From assembly GCA_964473865.1 (NCBI GenBank), contig CAYYQN010000005.1:93848-157847 (forward strand): a DNA stretch of 64,000 nucleotides, given 5' to 3'. Origin of the DNA: CAIMUX01 sp964473865 (GTDB lineage: Bacteria; Eisenbacteria; RBG-16-71-46; CAIMUX01). The position numbers and the translations under genes are program-made. The notes beneath the pieces are model-generated. The model did no database searches, was not told where the DNA came from, and saw only the letters and a program-made list of their open reading frames with translations. How positions within the stretch are numbered: the first letter of the stretch is position 1; each line of letters starts with the position of its first letter. Below are positions 24,165-32,896 of this stretch, in pieces.

Positions 24165-26597
24165 TCAGCGCACTCCTCGGAGGTAGACCACGGTGCGCTG
24201 GCCGCGCGACCCACCGGCTTGTGCGCGCAGGAAGTAGACTCCCGAGGGAACCAGGGCGCCGGATTCGGAACGGCCGTCCCAGGCGAAAGCATGTTCCCCG
24301 CTCTTTCCGGGGCCGGCAAACAGCGTGCGCACACGGCGACCGACCAGATCAAACACGGCGGCTTCGATCCATGAGTCGTCGGCGGTGCGCAACCGCATCC
24401 CTTGGTTCGCGTAGTACGGATTCGGCAGATGGAGCGACAGCCCGGACTCCGTCACCGGCTCCCTGACCCCGGAGACCTCTCCCAGCCAGCGCCCGACGAG
24501 GCGCGACGGACGGCCGCCGGCGTTCAGGAACTTCCCCCCCACGAAGACATGCTCCCCGTAGCCGGCGAGCGCATTCACCGGATCATCCGTGCCCGATCCC
24601 AGCGCCTCCCAGCTCGCGCCGTCCCAACGCGCGATGTGAAGGGCCGGAAGGCCGCCCGCCGCCGTGAATCTGCCGCCGGCGTACAGGTGGCCGTGATCCA
24701 CCACCAGGGCATCGACCTCACCGTCCGTTCCGCTCCCCAGCGTGACCCAGACGGCTCCATCCCACCGCGCGATGTGGCCGCCTCCGGCGAACAGACCGCC
24801 GGCGATCAGGGCGTTGTCGTAGATGACCAGCGCGTGCACCGTGCCGTCGAGCCCCGCACCGAGGGGGCTCCATGCGGTTCCGTTCCACCGCGCGATCCCC
24901 GCGGCCGCGACTCCGCCCGCGTGATCGAAGGCGCCCCCGGCGACGAGGTCGCCTTCGTACACGACCACGGCATGGACCGGGGCATCGGTTCCGTCTCCGA
25001 GGCCAGACCAGCCGGTTCCGTCCCAGGCCGCGATGTTGGCGGCAGGGCCGCCTCCCGCCGAGCCGAAGTTGCCCCCGGCGATCAGTCGGGTTCCGAAGGC
25101 CGCCAGGGCATAGACATGACGATCGACGCCCGACCCGAGCGGCTGCCAGCCGGTTCCGTCCCACGCCGCCAGGGCCTCGGCCGGCGTGTCGCCTGCCCGG
25201 TCGAAGATGCCGCCGGCGATGAGCTCCCCGTCGAACTCACCGAGGGCATAGACGTCGTTGTTCAATCCGGAGCCGAGAGGGAGCCAGTGCGCTCCGTCCC
25301 AGCGGGCGATGTGCGGAGACCGGTGTCCGCCGGAATAGAGGAAGGAGCCTCCCGCCACCAGGTCGCCGGCAAACGGGCGCAACGCCCACGTATAATGCCC
25401 CAACCCGGCCGTCGGCCCGGCGGCGATGGATCTCCAGTACGTGCCGTCCCAGCGTGCGATCCGGCCGACCGCCGCCTTCTCTGAGTGCGTGAAGGAACCG
25501 CCCGCCACGAGGCTGCCGCCATCGCTCAGCAAGGTGGACACCCCCAAGTCCAGACCGCTGCCCACGGAGGACCACGCGCTTCCATCCCACTGGGCAATCC
25601 ACGGGATGTCGCTCCCCCCGGCGTGCTGGAAGCTTCCGGCCGCAATCAGACGCCCGCCATGGGAGGCGAGGTCGTACACCCAGCTGTCCATGCCGGTCGA
25701 AAGAGCGCTCCAGGACGATCCGTTCCACCGGGCCACCCGGTTGGCGGATACCCCTCCCGCCGTCGTGAAGTAGCCCCCGGCATACAGGTCACCCTCGTGG
25801 ACGGCCAGGGAGTAGACACTGCCGTCCATGCCGCCACCCAGGCCGTGCCAGGCGGCCCCATCCCAGCTCGCGACATGCCCGACGGACATCCCGCCGGCTG
25901 AGTAGAAGGCGCCGGCGGCAATCAGGGAGCCGGCGTAGTTCGTGAGGCTCTCGACTGGGCCGCTGGTTCCCGCACCCAACGGTGACCAGGCGGCGCCATC
26001 CCACCGGGCAATGTGGTCGGCGGCAGTTTCCCCCGCGGTGTGGAACTCCCCTCCCACGACAAGGTCGTCCCCAAAGACTGCGAGCGAGCGCGCCACACTG
26101 GATAGGCCTGACCCCAAAGGAGCCCAGCTCGTGCCGTCCCAGCGGGCGACATACAGGGCTTCCACTCCACCGGCCGTGGTGAAGTAGCCGGCGGCAACGA
26201 GATCGCCGTGATAAACCGCCAGGGCGTACACCCCGTTGTTCATGCCGGATCCCAGCGGCTCCCACGCTATGCCATTCCACCGGGCCACGTGATTGACGGT
26301 CACCCCCCCGGCCGTGCTGAAGTCGCCTCCGGCCACCAGCGATCCATCGTACTCGACGACGCAGCGGACCGTGTTGCTTAGTTGGGCCGGGTCCACCGTC
26401 GGATCCGTGAATCCATCCCACCAGTACTCGTCCCCGAGGGCCTGGCAGGGTCCGGCCCAGAGGACGCCCAGAAGGACCGCCGCGGCGAGAACCAGGAGGA
26501 GAACGCCCCTGGACGCAGGCGCCAGCGTGGCGTCACCCGAATACAGCCTCGCGAAGGAGTTCGAAGTTGAAGCGGGTCCGGACACAGGATTGCGCAT
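24165..26597 (-). CDS. Secreted 13-repeat propeller-like protein with FlgD-like C-terminal domain
   Basis: This 810-residue protein has an N-terminal hydrophobic segment (about 30-54, ending CQALG). About thirteen repeats of some 48 residues follow, each with the core 'IARWDGxxWxPLGSG' and 'LVAGGxFxxAGG'. The last 80 residues are a FlgD-like Ig domain ('NPYYANQGMRL', 'VFDLVGRRVRTL', 'WDGRSESGALVPSGVYFLR'). GGGGAGG lies 8 bases before the ATG. It starts 4 bases after the stop of the small secreted protein at 26602, so the two form one operon. A surface display role is inferred; no catalytic motif is visible. Confidence 0.88.
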   Translation of the reverse strand: MRNPVSGPASTSNSFARLYSGDATLAPASRGVLLLVLAAAVLLGVLWAGPCQALGDEYWWDGFTDPTVDPAQLSNTVRCVVEYDGSLVAGGDFSTAGGVTVNHVARWNGIAWEPLGSGMNNGVYALAVYHGDLVAAGYFTTAGGVEALYVARWDGTSWAPLGSGLSSVARSLAVFGDDLVVGGEFHTAGETAADHIARWDGAAWSPLGAGTSGPVESLTNYAGSLIAAGAFYSAGGMSVGHVASWDGAAWHGLGGGMDGSVYSLAVHEGDLYAGGYFTTAGGVSANRVARWNGSSWSALSTGMDSWVYDLASHGGRLIAAGSFQHAGGSDIPWIAQWDGSAWSSVGSGLDLGVSTLLSDGGSLVAGGSFTHSEKAAVGRIARWDGTYWRSIAAGPTAGLGHYTWALRPFAGDLVAGGSFLYSGGHRSPHIARWDGAHWLPLGSGLNNDVYALGEFDGELIAGGIFDRAGDTPAEALAAWDGTGWQPLGSGVDRHVYALAAFGTRLIAGGNFGSAGGGPAANIAAWDGTGWSGLGDGTDAPVHAVVVYEGDLVAGGAFDHAGGVAAAGIARWNGTAWSPLGAGLDGTVHALVIYDNALIAGGLFAGGGHIARWDGAVWVTLGSGTDGEVDALVVDHGHLYAGGRFTAAGGLPALHIARWDGASWEALGSGTDDPVNALAGYGEHVFVGGKFLNAGGRPSRLVGRWLGEVSGVREPVTESGLSLHLPNPYYANQGMRLRTADDSWIEAAVFDLVGRRVRTLFAGPGKSGEHAFAWDGRSESGALVPSGVYFLRAQAGGSRGQRTVVYLRGVR

Positions 26598-26601
26598 GGC
26601 C

Positions 26602-27246
26602 TCACCTCCCCGCCGGGCACGGCAGGTAGCCGTCCGTCCCGAACCCGAAGATCCCGTAGTCGACGATGGTGTCGGTCACCGCGGGCGAGGAATCGTCGAA
26701 GAAGAGCCCTCCGGAGAGCGGATGGGGCGTCGCGCGAAACTGGTTGGTGGAACCGTAGTACTGATAACCCAGGAAGTAGTAGACCTCGGTGAGCTGCGTC
26801 GTGGCTGGCGTCCTCCAACTCACCCGGGTGCCGGTGCCGGAGGCGGGCCAGCCCAAGTCCGCTTCCTCGATCCCGTCCGCGCAGCTTCCAAACCACCAGA
26901 AGTCGCACCCGGCGTCCGAGTCGTCATAGTCGAGGCCGAAGGTGACGCCGCCGAGGCGGGGAGTGCTGCCGTTCGGGAAGGCAGCGATGGCGTAGAAGTA
27001 GAGGCAGGCTTCGTCGGAGCGGGTGTCCGCGTTCTCGCACTGCGTCAGATTCGAGAGCCCGCAGTACTGGATCGGATCGCACGTGGGGTTGATGCCGGCT
27101 CGGGTGTGGAGGACCAGAACGCCGCCGGAGTTGGGGCCGGATCTCGCTTCGTCGGGAAGCAGGAGAGACGATCCCAGCACCGGTAGCAGCACCAGGGTCA
27201 ACACCGTCGGCAGCGAGGAGAAGTGGCAGCGAAGAGACGAATTCAC
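26602..27246 (-). CDS. Secreted GPNxGG-domain protein (stand-alone)
   Basis: GTG at 27246 is the start: AAGGAG lies 6 bases before it, and no upstream ATG gives a signal peptide. The 214-residue product has a signal peptide ending near 'DEARS', then 'GPNSGGVLVLHT'. It continues with paired cysteines, 'FYAIAAFPNGSTPRLGG', 'GWPASGTG', and 'TPHPLSGGLFFDDS'. These blocks occur in the same order in the first 205 residues of the protease at 58083-61013. No function is known to me. It lies just upstream of the 13-repeat protein. Confidence 0.82.
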   Translation of the reverse strand: MNSSLRCHFSSLPTVLTLVLLPVLGSSLLLPDEARSGPNSGGVLVLHTRAGINPTCDPIQYCGLSNLTQCENADTRSDEACLYFYAIAAFPNGSTPRLGGVTFGLDYDDSDAGCDFWWFGSCADGIEEADLGWPASGTGTRVSWRTPATTQLTEVYYFLGYQYYGSTNQFRATPHPLSGGLFFDDSSPAVTDTIVDYGIFGFGTDGYLPCPAGR

Positions 27247-27449
27247 GTCGCGCTCCTTTCGAACGGCCGGAAGCGGCGCCGGGCCTGCTTCCGTCCAATC
27301 CAAGCACGGGATCCACACGTCTGCCGCTAGGATGATACCATGGCACCGTCCTCGCATCAAAAAGCGAAGAGAACCAGGGGCCGACACGCCTCTTCTCGGC
27401 GTGACCCGGAAGTGCGGATGTTCTGCCGGAGTTGCCAAGGTGACGAGAG

Positions 27450-27600
27450 GACAGACGAAACGGGAGGCGAGACGAGGCGTGAGAGAAGATCCGAAATGAG
27501 AGGCGAGACGAGGAGTGGGAGGGGAGACGAAACGAGAGACGAGACGAGGCGGGAGAGAGATGACGAGACACTGGAGGAGCGACGAGACGCGAAAGGAGGC
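27450..27600 (+). repeat. Purine-rich GAGACGAG low-complexity repeat
   Basis: About 150 bases are built from imperfect GAGACGAG/GCGAGACGAGG units, with few pyrimidines on the plus strand. The tract ends at the AAAGGAGG site of the DUF2164 gene. It lies within the 357-base gap 27247-27603, which has no other gene. A frame is open through it but has no recognisable domain. Confidence 0.6.
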
Positions 27601-27603
27601 GGC

Positions 27604-27873
27604 ATGGTCATGGATCGACCTGGGTTACCCATGCGGATCAAGCTGACCGACGAGCGGCGGGCGCTGGCGCTCGTGTCGATCAGACGATTCTTCGCGGAGC
27701 AGTATGACGAGGAGCTAAGCGACTTTCGTGCCGAAACGCTCCTGGACTTCTTCGTGAGGCTCCTCGGGCCCCCCGTCTACAACCAGGCGATCCGCGACGC
27801 CCTCGGGTTCATGCAGGACAAGATGACGGACCTGGAGGGCGAATTCTTCGAGCCGGAACAGCCCGGAGGTTGA
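27604..27873 (+). CDS. DUF2164 family small protein
   Basis: This is an 89-residue protein. The ATG at 27604 follows AAAGGAGG by 5 bases, a start supported over upstream in-frame codons that lie in low-complexity repeats. The core 'MRIKLTDERRALALVSIRRF' and 'GPPVYNQAIRDALGFMQDK' match the DUF2164 pattern. It is a helical cytosolic protein of unknown function. It precedes the export operon by 96 bases and may be co-transcribed. Confidence 0.8.
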   Translation: MVMDRPGLPMRIKLTDERRALALVSIRRFFAEQYDEELSDFRAETLLDFFVRLLGPPVYNQAIRDALGFMQDKMTDLEGEFFEPEQPGG

Positions 27874-27969
27874 TAGCCCAACCGAACCTTCTGCAACCCC
27901 TCCGCGTCCGGCTTCGTAGGCAGTTCTTGCCGGCCGTCCCGCGGCCGCCGCGTATGGAGGGGGTAGCCC

Positions 27970-29064
27970 ATGAAGCGCTGGATCATTCTTGCCACGATCG
28001 TGCTTGTCGCAGCCTCGGTCCTCTATGTCGGCCGCCGCAACAAGGCCCGGGCGGCCAACCTGCCGAAGACCGTGACCGTCGTCAAGGGCAACGTCGCCCA
28101 GGAGGCGCTGGCCCTGGGCAGCATCGTCCCGGAGCAGGAAGTCTCGGTAAAATCAAAGCTTGCGGGGATCGTCGACATGGTGCACGTCGCGGTGGGCGAC
28201 TTCGTGCACGCCGGGGACCCGCTCATCGAGATCCGTCCCGACCCCACTCCGCTGGAACGCGCGGAGGCGGAACGCAGCCTGCAGATCGCCCGCGTCACCG
28301 AGGACGGAGCGAAGAAAGACCTGGAACGGGCGGAAGGGATCGCCAGCCAGGGGCTTGCCTCCGACAAGGAACTCGAGCAGGCAAGGCAGGCGTACGATCG
28401 CGCGCGTCTCAGCGCCCAGCTTGCGTCGGAGCGCCTCCAACTCCTGAAGAACGGAAGGGCCCGCATCGAGGGGCAGGAAGTCAGCACCCGCATCGTCGCC
28501 CCCACCACCGGCACGATTCTCACCCTCGAGGTCAACCCCGGGGATCCGGTGGTACCGCTCACCTCCTACCAGGAGGGAACGGTGCTGATGACCATGGCCG
28601 ACATGGGCAAACTGGTCTTCAAGGGCACGGTGGACGAGGTCGACGTGGGCAAGCTCAACCCGGGCCAGCCGGTCCGATTCACCGTGGGAGCCATTCCCGA
28701 CAAGGAGGTCACCGGCCTGCTTCGCCGGATTTCGCCGAAGGCTCGCAAGCAGGAATCAGCCACGATTTTCGACGTGGAGGCCGATCTGGCTTCCGTGAAG
28801 GACGGTCCGGTGCTTCGCGCGGGATACTCGACTACCGCTCGCATCGCCATTGCGCGGGCCGAAAGCGTGCTGGTGGTCCCCGAACGGTGTGTGAAGTACG
28901 AGGGAACCGACGCCACGGTCCGCCTCTCCGGCAAGGACGGCAAGCCCGAGGACCGAAAGATCACCACCGGTCTTTCGGACGGCCTGACCGTCGAAGTCAA
29001 GAACGGCCTGGAGGCCGGAGACAAGGTCCTCGAACCCGCCGCAAGCAAGCCGGGCACGAAGTAG
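27970..29064 (+). CDS. Membrane fusion (adaptor) protein of a MacAB-like exporter
   Basis: This 364-residue protein has a single N-terminal membrane anchor (residues 4-20). A lipoyl/barrel-sandwich half follows ('GIVDMVHVAVGDFVHAGDP'), then a helical hairpin (about 85-160, 'AEAERSLQIARVTEDGAKKD'). The second lipoyl half has 'RIVAPTTGTILTLEVNPGD', and the rest is beta-barrel. This is the RND/HlyD/MacA adaptor layout. It should link an inner-membrane ABC transporter to an outer-membrane channel. GGAGGGGG precedes the ATG. It is first of four genes in one direction with short or overlapping junctions. No TolC-like channel is in the window. Confidence 0.9.
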   Translation: MKRWIILATIVLVAASVLYVGRRNKARAANLPKTVTVVKGNVAQEALALGSIVPEQEVSVKSKLAGIVDMVHVAVGDFVHAGDPLIEIRPDPTPLERAEAERSLQIARVTEDGAKKDLERAEGIASQGLASDKELEQARQAYDRARLSAQLASERLQLLKNGRARIEGQEVSTRIVAPTTGTILTLEVNPGDPVVPLTSYQEGTVLMTMADMGKLVFKGTVDEVDVGKLNPGQPVRFTVGAIPDKEVTGLLRRISPKARKQESATIFDVEADLASVKDGPVLRAGYSTTARIAIARAESVLVVPERCVKYEGTDATVRLSGKDGKPEDRKITTGLSDGLTVEVKNGLEAGDKVLEPAASKPGTK

Positions 29065-29121
29065 ACGCCGCCGGACGCTGGAGGGCTCGGCAGCCAGCCA
29101 GTCCGGGCTAGGACCACGAGC

Positions 29122-30351
29122 ATGCAACTCCGCATCGTCCTCCTCCAACTCGGGCGCGATCTGAAGGCCCACCGCCTCCGCAGCGGGCTCACGCTGTTCG
29201 GCCTGGCCTGGGGAACGTTCTGCGTAGTGGTCATGCTCGCCTTCGGCAAAGGGCTGCAGGTGGAGATGTACCGGCAGCAGGACTCCCTGGGCGGGAACAT
29301 GCTCCTGCTCTGGGGGTCGCGGACCTCCGTCCCGTTCGAAGGACTCCCGCGCGGCCGTTACATCCAGCTCGAGGACACCGATGCCGACGCCATCGTTCGG
29401 GAGGTGCCGCGCATCAGCGCCATCAGCCCCGAGTACGGCGCCGGCGCCAGCGCCAAGGGACCCAAGGGCGAATCCGGAGTCCAGATCTCCGGCATCCGCC
29501 CCGCCTATGGGCGCATGCGCCGGGTGGAGCCCGAAGCCGGCGGCCGATTCATCAACGACCGGGACGAGGCCGAGCGCCGCCGGGTTTGCGTGATCGGCCA
29601 TCTGGTGAAGCAGGAGACCTTCGGCGACACGCCCGCGGTGGGCCAGACCATCCTGGTGAACGGCATCCCATTCACCGTCATCGGGACACTGGCCAAGAAG
29701 CAACAGGACAGCAACTACAACGGCCCGGACGACTCGCACATCTTTGTCCCCTCGGCCACCGCGGTCGCATCGCTCGGGATGCGAGATCCCGACAACCTCG
29801 TCATCGAATTGACGGACCGCACCAAGGGCAAGGAGGTCATCCCCCAGATCCGGGGCGTGCTGGCCCGCCGGCACCGGTTCGATCCTGCCGACGAGGAAGC
29901 GATCAGTATCTGGGACGTCGGCGAGATGCTGGTCATGTTCCAGACGATCTTCCTTGGGTTTCGGACCTTCCTGGCGATCCTGGGCTCGTTCACGCTCGCG
30001 GTGGCCGCCATCGGCGTGGCCAACACCATGAGCATGGTGGTGGAGGACCGCACCCCGCACATCGGTATCTCCATGGCTCTGGGAGCTCGTCGCCGCTGGG
30101 TCCTGGGCCAGATCCTGCTGGAGACCGTCTGCTTCACCGCCGCAGGCGGCGTCGCGGGCGTGGCCTTTGCCGCCCTGGTGGTCTGGGGCGCGTCGTTCCT
30201 CCCTTGGAAGCAGTATGTCGGGGTCCCCCAGATCTCGGCCTCCACGGCGATCCTCACCGCCGCGATGCTCGGCATCTGCGGCATCCTTTCCGGCCTCGGT
30301 CCGGCACGGCGCGCGGCGGCAATGAACCCCGCCGAAGCGCTTCGAACCTGA
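29122..30351 (+). CDS. FtsX/MacB-type ABC transporter permease 1
   Basis: This 409-residue protein has TM1 near residues 20-42, a large periplasmic domain (about 45-280) and three TM segments in the last 130 residues. The signature 'VANTMSMVVEDRTPHIGISMALGA' region and the terminal 'GPARRAAAMNPAEALRT' are typical of MacB_PCD/FtsX permeases. It probably pairs with the second permease as a heterodimer. It follows the adaptor by 57 bases. Confidence 0.92.
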   Translation: MQLRIVLLQLGRDLKAHRLRSGLTLFGLAWGTFCVVVMLAFGKGLQVEMYRQQDSLGGNMLLLWGSRTSVPFEGLPRGRYIQLEDTDADAIVREVPRISAISPEYGAGASAKGPKGESGVQISGIRPAYGRMRRVEPEAGGRFINDRDEAERRRVCVIGHLVKQETFGDTPAVGQTILVNGIPFTVIGTLAKKQQDSNYNGPDDSHIFVPSATAVASLGMRDPDNLVIELTDRTKGKEVIPQIRGVLARRHRFDPADEEAISIWDVGEMLVMFQTIFLGFRTFLAILGSFTLAVAAIGVANTMSMVVEDRTPHIGISMALGARRRWVLGQILLETVCFTAAGGVAGVAFAALVVWGASFLPWKQYVGVPQISASTAILTAAMLGICGILSGLGPARRAAAMNPAEALRT

Positions 30352-30358
30352 GGTAGCC

Positions 30359-31612
30359 ATGACTTCCTGGCGCCAGGGCCTTTTCCTGATGTGGCAGTTC
30401 CTCGGCCGCGGCAAGAGCCGCCCCACGGCGGTGGTGCTGGCGGTCGCCTGGGGCACGCTCTCCATGATGATCCTGCTGGCCTTCGGCGAGGGGCTGAAAC
30501 AGGCGTTCGCGGAGGGACGCGGAGCCCTCACCGAAGCCAACCTGGTGGTCCTCTGGCCGGGCACGACCACCAAGCCGTGGCAGGGGATGAAGCCGGGGCG
30601 CTTCATCCGCTTCTGGGACGAGGACCTCCAGGCGCTAAAGCGCAGCATCCCCGAGATCGACGAGGTGGCGGGAGAGAGAAGTTCCTGGTCCACCAGCCTG
30701 GCCTGGGGCCGCAACGCGATCAGCGCCCGCGTCAACGGCGTGTTCCCCTGCTACGAGGGGATTCGCTCCCACCTTGCCCAGCCGGGCGGGCGGTTCCTCA
30801 ACGACGAAGACATGCGCATGCGGCGCCGCGTGATCTTCCTCGGACCAGAGCTGAAGACGCGGCTCTTCGGCGACCGGGAAGCCGTGGGCCAGACGATCCT
30901 GGTGCGGGGCGTGCCGTTCCAGGTCATCGGCATCATGATCGAGAAACGCCAGATGGGGATGTACGGCGGGCCGGACGTCGCCAAGGCCACGATCCCGATC
31001 ACCACCTTCGCCGCAATGTTTGGCGACAACCCCTACCAGAACCTTCTCTACACCGTGACGCCACCGGCGCGGCCGGCCGACATCGAAACCCGCGTGCGGG
31101 AAGTCCTGGCGGCCCGCCAGCATTTCGACCCCACCGACGAGGGCTGTGTCCACGTGTGGGACACCGTGAAGATGCGGGAAGTCACCGACAAGATCGTCAT
31201 CGGCCTGCAGATCTTCCTGGGCCTCGTCGGCGGCATGACGCTCCTCGTCGCCGGGGTCGGCCTGGCCAACATGCTCTTCGTTCTCGTCCACCGGCGGACC
31301 CGCGAGATCGGCATGCAGATGGCCATCGGCGCGAAGTCGATGGTCGTCACCGCCCGCACGGTCGGCGAGTCGTTGATCCTGGCCGGGATCGGAGGGTATG
31401 TCGGTATCGCCCTGGCCTGGCTCCTCGTGGAAGGGGTGCAGCGCCTGCCGATCCAGAATGAAGCGATGCAATTCCTCGGCAAGCCCAGTCTCTCCGTCCC
31501 ACTCGGTGTGGTTACCGTGCTCGTCCTGGTGGGTATCGGCTGTCTGGCCGGCGCTCTGCCCGCCCGGCGCGCATCCCGGCTCAATCCGGTGGAGGCCCTG
31601 CGTCATGAGTGA
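30359..31612 (+). CDS. FtsX/MacB-type ABC transporter permease 2
   Basis: This 417-residue protein has the same layout as permease 1: TM1 near residues 18-40, a periplasmic domain, three C-terminal TM helices. The end 'LPARRASRLNPVEALRHE' matches the MacB_PCD terminal motif. It starts 7 bases after permease 1 stops and overlaps the ATPase gene by 8 bases. Together with the adjacent genes it forms a tripartite-type exporter of unknown substrate. Confidence 0.92.
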   Translation: MTSWRQGLFLMWQFLGRGKSRPTAVVLAVAWGTLSMMILLAFGEGLKQAFAEGRGALTEANLVVLWPGTTTKPWQGMKPGRFIRFWDEDLQALKRSIPEIDEVAGERSSWSTSLAWGRNAISARVNGVFPCYEGIRSHLAQPGGRFLNDEDMRMRRRVIFLGPELKTRLFGDREAVGQTILVRGVPFQVIGIMIEKRQMGMYGGPDVAKATIPITTFAAMFGDNPYQNLLYTVTPPARPADIETRVREVLAARQHFDPTDEGCVHVWDTVKMREVTDKIVIGLQIFLGLVGGMTLLVAGVGLANMLFVLVHRRTREIGMQMAIGAKSMVVTARTVGESLILAGIGGYVGIALAWLLVEGVQRLPIQNEAMQFLGKPSLSVPLGVVTVLVLVGIGCLAGALPARRASRLNPVEALRHE

Positions 31613-32462
31613 GCACCCGATCATCCTGATGGAACGCGTCACGCGCGTATACAGATCCGGCACCGTGGAAACGCTTGCCCTGCGCGAGGTGAGCCTCGGC
31701 CTCGCCGCCGGCGAGATGGCCGCCATCATCGGCCCTTCCGGTTCCGGGAAGTCGACGCTCATGAACCTGATGGGCTGCCTCGACGTCCCAACCTCGGGGC
31801 GCTACGAGTTCGACGGCCGGGAGGTGGGGAGGCTCACGTCCGAGGAGATGGCCGAGCTGCGCAATCGATCCATCGGGTTCGTCTTCCAGTCGTTCCACCT
31901 GCTCCCCCATGCCACTGCGCGCGAGAACGTCGAGATGCCGCTCCTCTTCGGCGGGATGTCGGGCCCCGCGCGGCGCGATCGGGCCATGGAAATGCTGGAA
32001 CGGGTCGGCCTGGGATCGCGCGCCGCCCACTTGCCGACACAGCTCTCCGGCGGGGAGATGCAGCGCGTAGCCGTGGCCCGCGCCCTGGCGAACCGGCCGC
32101 GGGTGATTCTCGCCGACGAGCCGACCGGCAACCTCGACAGCCGCAGCGGGCGCGGGATCATCGAGCTCTTTCGAGAGCTCTGGCGGGAAGGTGTGACGGT
32201 CGTTCTGATCACGCATGATCTCGGCCTGGCCCGGGTCTGTCCGCGGATCCTGAAGATCCAGGATGGGCGGATCGTGCACGACGGCGCGGATGTCCCGGCC
32301 GAGGACGAGACCGTGGACGAGATCACGCGCGAGGAACCGGTCGTGGTCGCCTCCGCGACGGATTCGGCGGCGCGGCTCACCCGGTGGGCGAAGGTGTTGC
32401 GGACCGTGCGTGGGGGGCGGGGGACGCGCGGGAAGCGCGGACTCGAGCCGGTGCGGGGGTGA
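31605..32462 (+). CDS. MacB/LolD-type ABC transporter ATPase
   Basis: This 285-residue protein has Walker A GPSGSGKST (about 43-51), a Q-loop in 'FVFQSFHLLP', signature 'LSGGEMQRVAVARAL', Walker B 'VILADEPTGNLD', and the switch His in 'VLITHDL'. The ATG at 31605 lies in the end of permease 2. About 50 extra residues follow the normal domain end, rich in Arg and Gly, with no recognised fold. It energises the two permeases. Confidence 0.94.
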   Translation: MSEHPIILMERVTRVYRSGTVETLALREVSLGLAAGEMAAIIGPSGSGKSTLMNLMGCLDVPTSGRYEFDGREVGRLTSEEMAELRNRSIGFVFQSFHLLPHATARENVEMPLLFGGMSGPARRDRAMEMLERVGLGSRAAHLPTQLSGGEMQRVAVARALANRPRVILADEPTGNLDSRSGRGIIELFRELWREGVTVVLITHDLGLARVCPRILKIQDGRIVHDGADVPAEDETVDEITREEPVVVASATDSAARLTRWAKVLRTVRGGRGTRGKRGLEPVRG

Positions 32463-32463
32463 A

Positions 32464-32485
32464 GGCGCGGCCGACCGGCCGCGCC
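32464..32485 (+). terminator. Hairpin after the exporter operon
   Basis: GGCGCGGCC, loop GACC, GGCCGCGCC: a perfect 9-bp GC stem starting 2 bases after the ATPase stop. There is no T-run, as is common in GC-rich genomes. Confidence 0.55.
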
Positions 32486-32548
32486 CGGGGGTGACGGCTT
32501 CTCTGACCCCATCTCTTCCCGTATAGGACTCCGATCACGGTCGCGGCA

Positions 32549-32776
32549 TCAAGTCTCCATGAGCTTGTCCCATTCCGCGAGAACCCTGCGGGCGATGATC
32601 TCACTTCCGCGCGTGTTGGATTGGACCCGATCGGCATCGAGGCAGAGCGCTCCTTCCGCCGGACGCAAGTCGGGCGTAGGGTCCACCAGCGGCACGTTCA
32701 TCCGCGCTTGGCCGCGGGCGGACTCGGCCTCATGGATGCAACCCCTCATCTCACATGCTCGCGCAACTCGCAGCAA
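32549..32776 (-). pseudogene. Possible remnant of an SGNH/GDSL hydrolase C-terminus
   Basis: The frame encodes 'VPLVDPTPDLRPAEGAL' followed by 'DADRVQSNTRGSEIIARRVL'. This resembles the last block of SGNH hydrolases (D-x-x-H-x-N-x-x-G-x-x-x-IA), but the catalytic His position is Gln. Only about 75 residues are present, the rest of the enzyme is missing, and no ribosome binding site is visible. It could equally be a chance frame. Confidence 0.3.
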
Positions 32777-32840
32777 CGCATTATTCGGATAACCCCGGAG
32801 ACAGGCGCCTCCGCAGGCCGGAATAATCTGCGGATTCTTT

Positions 32841-32858
32841 CACGGCCACCTGGCCGTG
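32841..32858 (+). promoter_or_regulatory. 18-bp palindrome upstream of BNR-repeat gene
   Basis: CACGGCCA, CC, TGGCCGTG: arms of 8 bp with a 2-base centre, ending 38 bases before the proposed start at 32897. The compact symmetry fits a dimeric repressor or activator site. Confidence 0.4.
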
Positions 32859-32896
32859 CGTCGTGAGTTTACAAATGTCGCCCGAGGAGCATGTAT

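Larger units (their letters stand above)
32486..32896. other. Intergenic region before the BNR-repeat gene
   Basis: This gap holds the possible SGNH remnant and, in its last 100 bases, a relatively AT-rich part with two inverted repeats. These are TCCGCA/TGCGGA (32810-32834) and a palindrome (32841-32858). It probably carries the promoter of the BNR-repeat gene. Confidence 0.4.
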
